Assembly (NCBI GenBank): GCA_964388085.1
Contig: CAYLZW010000108.1
Span: forward strand, 1 to 17,048
Direction of reading: 5' to 3'
Length of the DNA: 17,048 bases
From: CAYLZW01 sp964388085
GTDB lineage: Bacteria > Myxococcota > UBA727 > CAYLZW01
A program made the translations under genes and the position numbers. Below the pieces are notes generated by a model. The model searched no databases, was not told the DNA's origin, and saw only the letters and a program-made list of their open reading frames with translations. Shown here piece by piece: positions 15,127 to 17,048 of this stretch (within the stretch, counting starts at the first letter, position 1; every line of letters starts with the position of its first letter).

Positions 15127-15219
15127 GCGCCCCAAGGGCGCACAAAAACAGAGCGTAACCGATGGTTCCTTTTGTGCCGAGCTGCGCTCAAGCACGAGGT
15201 CGGACGTTCGCCCTAGGGC
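15127..15219. promoter_or_regulatory. Cluster of inverted repeats in the tetR/amidase promoter region
   Basis: Four perfect inverted repeats lie close together in the divergent gap: GCGCCC-CAA-GGGCGC (15127-15141), GCACAAAA (15140-15147) with TTTTGTGC (15170-15177), AACC-GAT-GGTT (15157-15167) centred inside the previous pair, and GCCCTAGGGC (15210-15219). The nested AACC/GGTT within the GCACAAAA arms is the best operator candidate for the adjacent TetR-family protein. No T-runs follow, so terminators are unlikely. Confidence 0.5.
15151..15174 (+). promoter_or_regulatory. Candidate operator copy 1 (tetR side)
   Basis: The 24 bases starting GAGCGTAACCGATGGTT match the stretch at 15238-15261 at 17 of 24 positions (shared core GA-CGTA-C--ATGGTT--TT). 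This copy contains the AACC-GAT-GGTT palindrome and lies 37-60 bases upstream of the tetR start. That is where an autorepressor would bind. Binding itself is inferred. Confidence 0.4.
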
Positions 15220-15237
15220 AGTTTCCGAGACGAAACC

Positions 15238-15261
15238 GAACGTATCGCATGGTTTTTTGAG
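15238..15261 (+). promoter_or_regulatory. Candidate operator copy 2 (amidase side)
   Basis: This is the second copy of the 24-base element (starting GAACGTATCGCATGGTT), 87 bases from the first and 42-65 bases before the amidase start. It is flanked by AAACC (15233-15237) and GGTTT (15251-15255) as wider inverted arms. It is less palindromic than copy 1. Confidence 0.38.
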
Positions 15262-15302
15262 CGCGCGGGGCTTAGGGATCAAGGCCTCGAAAGGAGGTCT
15301 CC

Positions 15303-17048
15303 ATGGCTCGCTTCCCTTGCCCCGCCCTCTCCCTTCTGGTGCTGATCGGCCTCTCCGCCTGTGGCACGCCCGAGCACAGCGACGAGGGCTCGCCAGGCGA
15401 CGGCGTGCTCGCGAGCGCGCGCGTCGACTTCAGCGCCGGGACCTCCCCCGCGAACGGCGAGGGCTACACGTTCGAGGACGGCTGGCTCGTCTCACCGGCC
15501 GCGGCCTCGGACGACACCGGTGACCGCTTCGCGCTCGCCGTCGAGCTCACAGACCCCGAGCGCGAGCCGCCGCGGATCGAGGTGAAGGCCGTCGGCGCGG
15601 GCGGCGAGGAGAGCGCGTGGGCCGCCGTGCCCTGGCTCTGGCGCGAGGACGAGCTCGTCGTCGGCGGCCTCGACCTGCCCGAGGACACGCTCGCCGTGCA
15701 GCACCGCGTCGCCGGCGACGACGTGGAGCAGGTGCTGACGCTCGAGTGGTCGCTGACGCGCCGCGAGCGCACGGAGGACGCGCCCATCGACGTCACCGTC
15801 GGCGAGACCAGCCAAGGGCTGTCCTCTCGGCTCGCGAACGCGGGCGTCAGGAGCCGCGGCGCCTGGGGCGCGCGTTCGACCCGCTGCTCGCTCGGGGACG
15901 GCAACAAGTACCGCATGGCCATCCACCACACCGTGACGCCGCGCTCGCGCAACGGCAGCTACGATCAGATGGTGCGCTGGATCCAGGCCTTCCACATGGA
16001 CGGCCGCGGCTGGTGCGACGTCGGCTATCACTTCCTCGTCACCGCGAACGGCCGCGTCTACGAGGGGCGTCCGCTCTCGCTGCTCGGCGCGCACGTCGGC
16101 GGCAACAACACCGGCAACATCGGCGTCTCGCTGGTCGGCTGCTTCGACAGCTCCTGCGGCGCGGCGTACGGCGGCACCAGCGTCCCGCGCGCGATGTTCG
16201 AAGGCGCGGCCGGCATCGTGCGCGTGCTCGCCCGCGGGCACGGCATCGCCATCGACGCCGCGCACGTGAAGGGCCACCGCGACCACTCGGGCCAGTACAC
16301 CTCGTGCCCCGGCTCCCGCATGCACGCGCGCCTCGGCGAGCTGCGTGGCCTCGCGCGCAGCGGCGGCTCGCTGCCCGATCCGCGCCAGTGCAAGGCCGCC
16401 AAGGAGAACACCTGCGAGCGCGCCGGCTGCAGCTGCCGCGACGACCAATGCCGCTGCCCGGGCAACGGCAGCGATCACGTCTGGTACTTCGAGCAGGAGC
16501 GCGGCGAATATTCCTCGCGCGAGGTGGCGGCCAATCGCGTCGCCGTCACCAAGGTGGGCGACTTCGACGGCGACGGCAGGGACGACCTCCTGTTCTACGG
16601 CGCCGGCGCCGAGGCGGACCGCGTCTGGTACGGGCGCGCCGCCAAGAGCTTCACCAAGAAGGAGCGCACCATCGGCAGCGGCAAACTGAAGCCGGTGGTG
16701 GCGGACTTCGACGCGGACGGACGCGACGACATCCTCTTCCACGGCCCGGGGCAGACGCAGGACTTCTATTGGTTCGGCAAGGACCTGCGCGGCTCCTTCT
16801 CGCGCACGGACGTCAGCTACAACAAGAACTACCGCCCGCTCGCCGGTGACTACAACGGCGACGGTCACGGCGACGTGCTGCTCTACGGCGTCGGCACCCG
16901 CTTCGACGCGCTCCGCCTCGGTCGCAGCGGCCGGCGCGCGCCGCGGCCCGGCCCGAGCATCACGGTGAACGGCAAGTACCGCACCGCGGTGGCTGACTTC
17001 GACGGCGACGGACGCGACGACGTGCTCTGGTACAAGCCGGGCGCCGGC
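15303..17048 (+). CDS. Lipoprotein PGRP/Amidase_2 peptidoglycan amidase with Cys-rich linker and FG-GAP/VCBS repeats, cut by window edge
   Basis: The frame is open to the right edge (582 residues visible). A lipoprotein signal (LIGLSAC, lipid Cys20) leads to an unassigned beta-rich domain (about 35-170). An amidase domain of the peptidoglycan-recognition type follows (about 183-355): AIHHTVTP (zinc His208 or His209), WCDVGYHF (W237, Y242), GHRDH (His325) and TSCPG (Cys335). The zinc ligands His, His, Cys and the catalytic Tyr are all present, so N-acetylmuramoyl-L-alanine amidase activity is likely. Next is a linker with six cysteines (363, 371, 376, 378, 383, 385). Then come at least four FG-GAP/VCBS repeats of 47-50 residues, each with a D-x-D-x-D-type loop (Asp420, 468, 515, 565). 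These probably form a calcium-binding beta-propeller. The start has AAAGGAGGT five bases before the ATG, the best ribosome site in the window. TetR control is likely. Confidence 0.9.
   Translation, partial: MARFPCPALSLLVLIGLSACGTPEHSDEGSPGDGVLASARVDFSAGTSPANGEGYTFEDGWLVSPAAASDDTGDRFALAVELTDPEREPPRIEVKAVGAGGEESAWAAVPWLWREDELVVGGLDLPEDTLAVQHRVAGDDVEQVLTLEWSLTRRERTEDAPIDVTVGETSQGLSSRLANAGVRSRGAWGARSTRCSLGDGNKYRMAIHHTVTPRSRNGSYDQMVRWIQAFHMDGRGWCDVGYHFLVTANGRVYEGRPLSLLGAHVGGNNTGNIGVSLVGCFDSSCGAAYGGTSVPRAMFEGAAGIVRVLARGHGIAIDAAHVKGHRDHSGQYTSCPGSRMHARLGELRGLARSGGSLPDPRQCKAAKENTCERAGCSCRDDQCRCPGNGSDHVWYFEQERGEYSSREVAANRVAVTKVGDFDGDGRDDLLFYGAGAEADRVWYGRAAKSFTKKERTIGSGKLKPVVADFDADGRDDILFHGPGQTQDFYWFGKDLRGSFSRTDVSYNKNYRPLAGDYNGDGHGDVLLYGVGTRFDALRLGRSGRRAPRPGPSITVNGKYRTAVADFDGDGRDDVLWYKPGAG

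Noticed and set aside
13523..15145. 540-codon minus-strand frame spanning tolB and tetR
   Set aside because: It is out of frame with the TetR protein and antisense to tolB; the composition is Arg/Ala/His-rich without motifs.
15492..16868. 458-codon minus-strand frame
   Set aside because: It is antisense to the amidase/FG-GAP protein, whose zinc site and repeats are clear on the plus strand.
16554..17048. Repetitive 3' end considered as a DNA repeat or CRISPR-like array
   Set aside because: The periodicity (about 141-150 bases) comes from protein repeats with diverged DNA; there are no identical repeats with unique spacers.

Overview
The window is strongly GC-rich, with coding-style third positions that create long open frames on both strands. 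Its gene content points to a myxobacterium or close relative (Myxococcota): a Hanks-type kinase with the HRDISPQN catalytic loop, several lipoproteins, FG-GAP/VCBS surface proteins and a TolR-TolA-TolB cluster. This placement is inferred from protein style; the window holds no rRNA or other phylogenetic marker. I recognise no tRNA, rRNA, CRISPR array, insertion sequence or origin. No stretch over 300 bases lacks a gene.

Left part (1-2516). A methylmalonate-semialdehyde dehydrogenase gene (mmsA, minus strand, C-terminus cut by the window edge) diverges from a plus-strand gene for a stand-alone E2-type acyltransferase core. That core has no lipoyl domain and carries an inserted hydrophobic segment. 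The 276-base gap between them holds a strong interrupted stem-loop, a 22-base-period direct repeat and a doubtful small membrane ORF.

Middle part (2517-9664). A lipoprotein M1 aminopeptidase is followed almost without gap by a membrane-anchored DUF4178 protein. This in turn overlaps, through GTGA, an FHA-domain protein with an acidic tract and a helical middle. After 79 bases comes a 763-residue protein I cannot assign; its N-terminal third looks like a ladder of short beta strands. The first three genes are very likely one transcript and the fourth may belong to it.

Right-centre (9665-14395). A convergent junction carries a GGGCAAA heptamer array. A transmembrane Ser/Thr kinase (minus strand) then diverges from a compact exbD/tolR - tolA/tonB-like - tolB operon. 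The operon should energise outer-membrane maintenance across the periplasm, but neither tolQ nor pal is adjacent.

Right end (14396-17048). A TetR-family regulator (minus strand) diverges from a lipoprotein peptidoglycan amidase of the PGRP/Amidase_2 type. The amidase carries a six-cysteine linker and at least four FG-GAP/VCBS calcium-type repeats, and is cut by the window edge. The 188-base gap between the two genes is comparatively AT-rich in places and holds nested inverted repeats and an imperfect repeated site, good candidates for the regulator's operators.

I found no clearly new defence or mobile system. The best candidates for something undescribed are the DUF4178-FHA-orphan protein block, the lipoyl-less E2 core with a membrane segment, and the TetR-controlled amidase/propeller lipoprotein.
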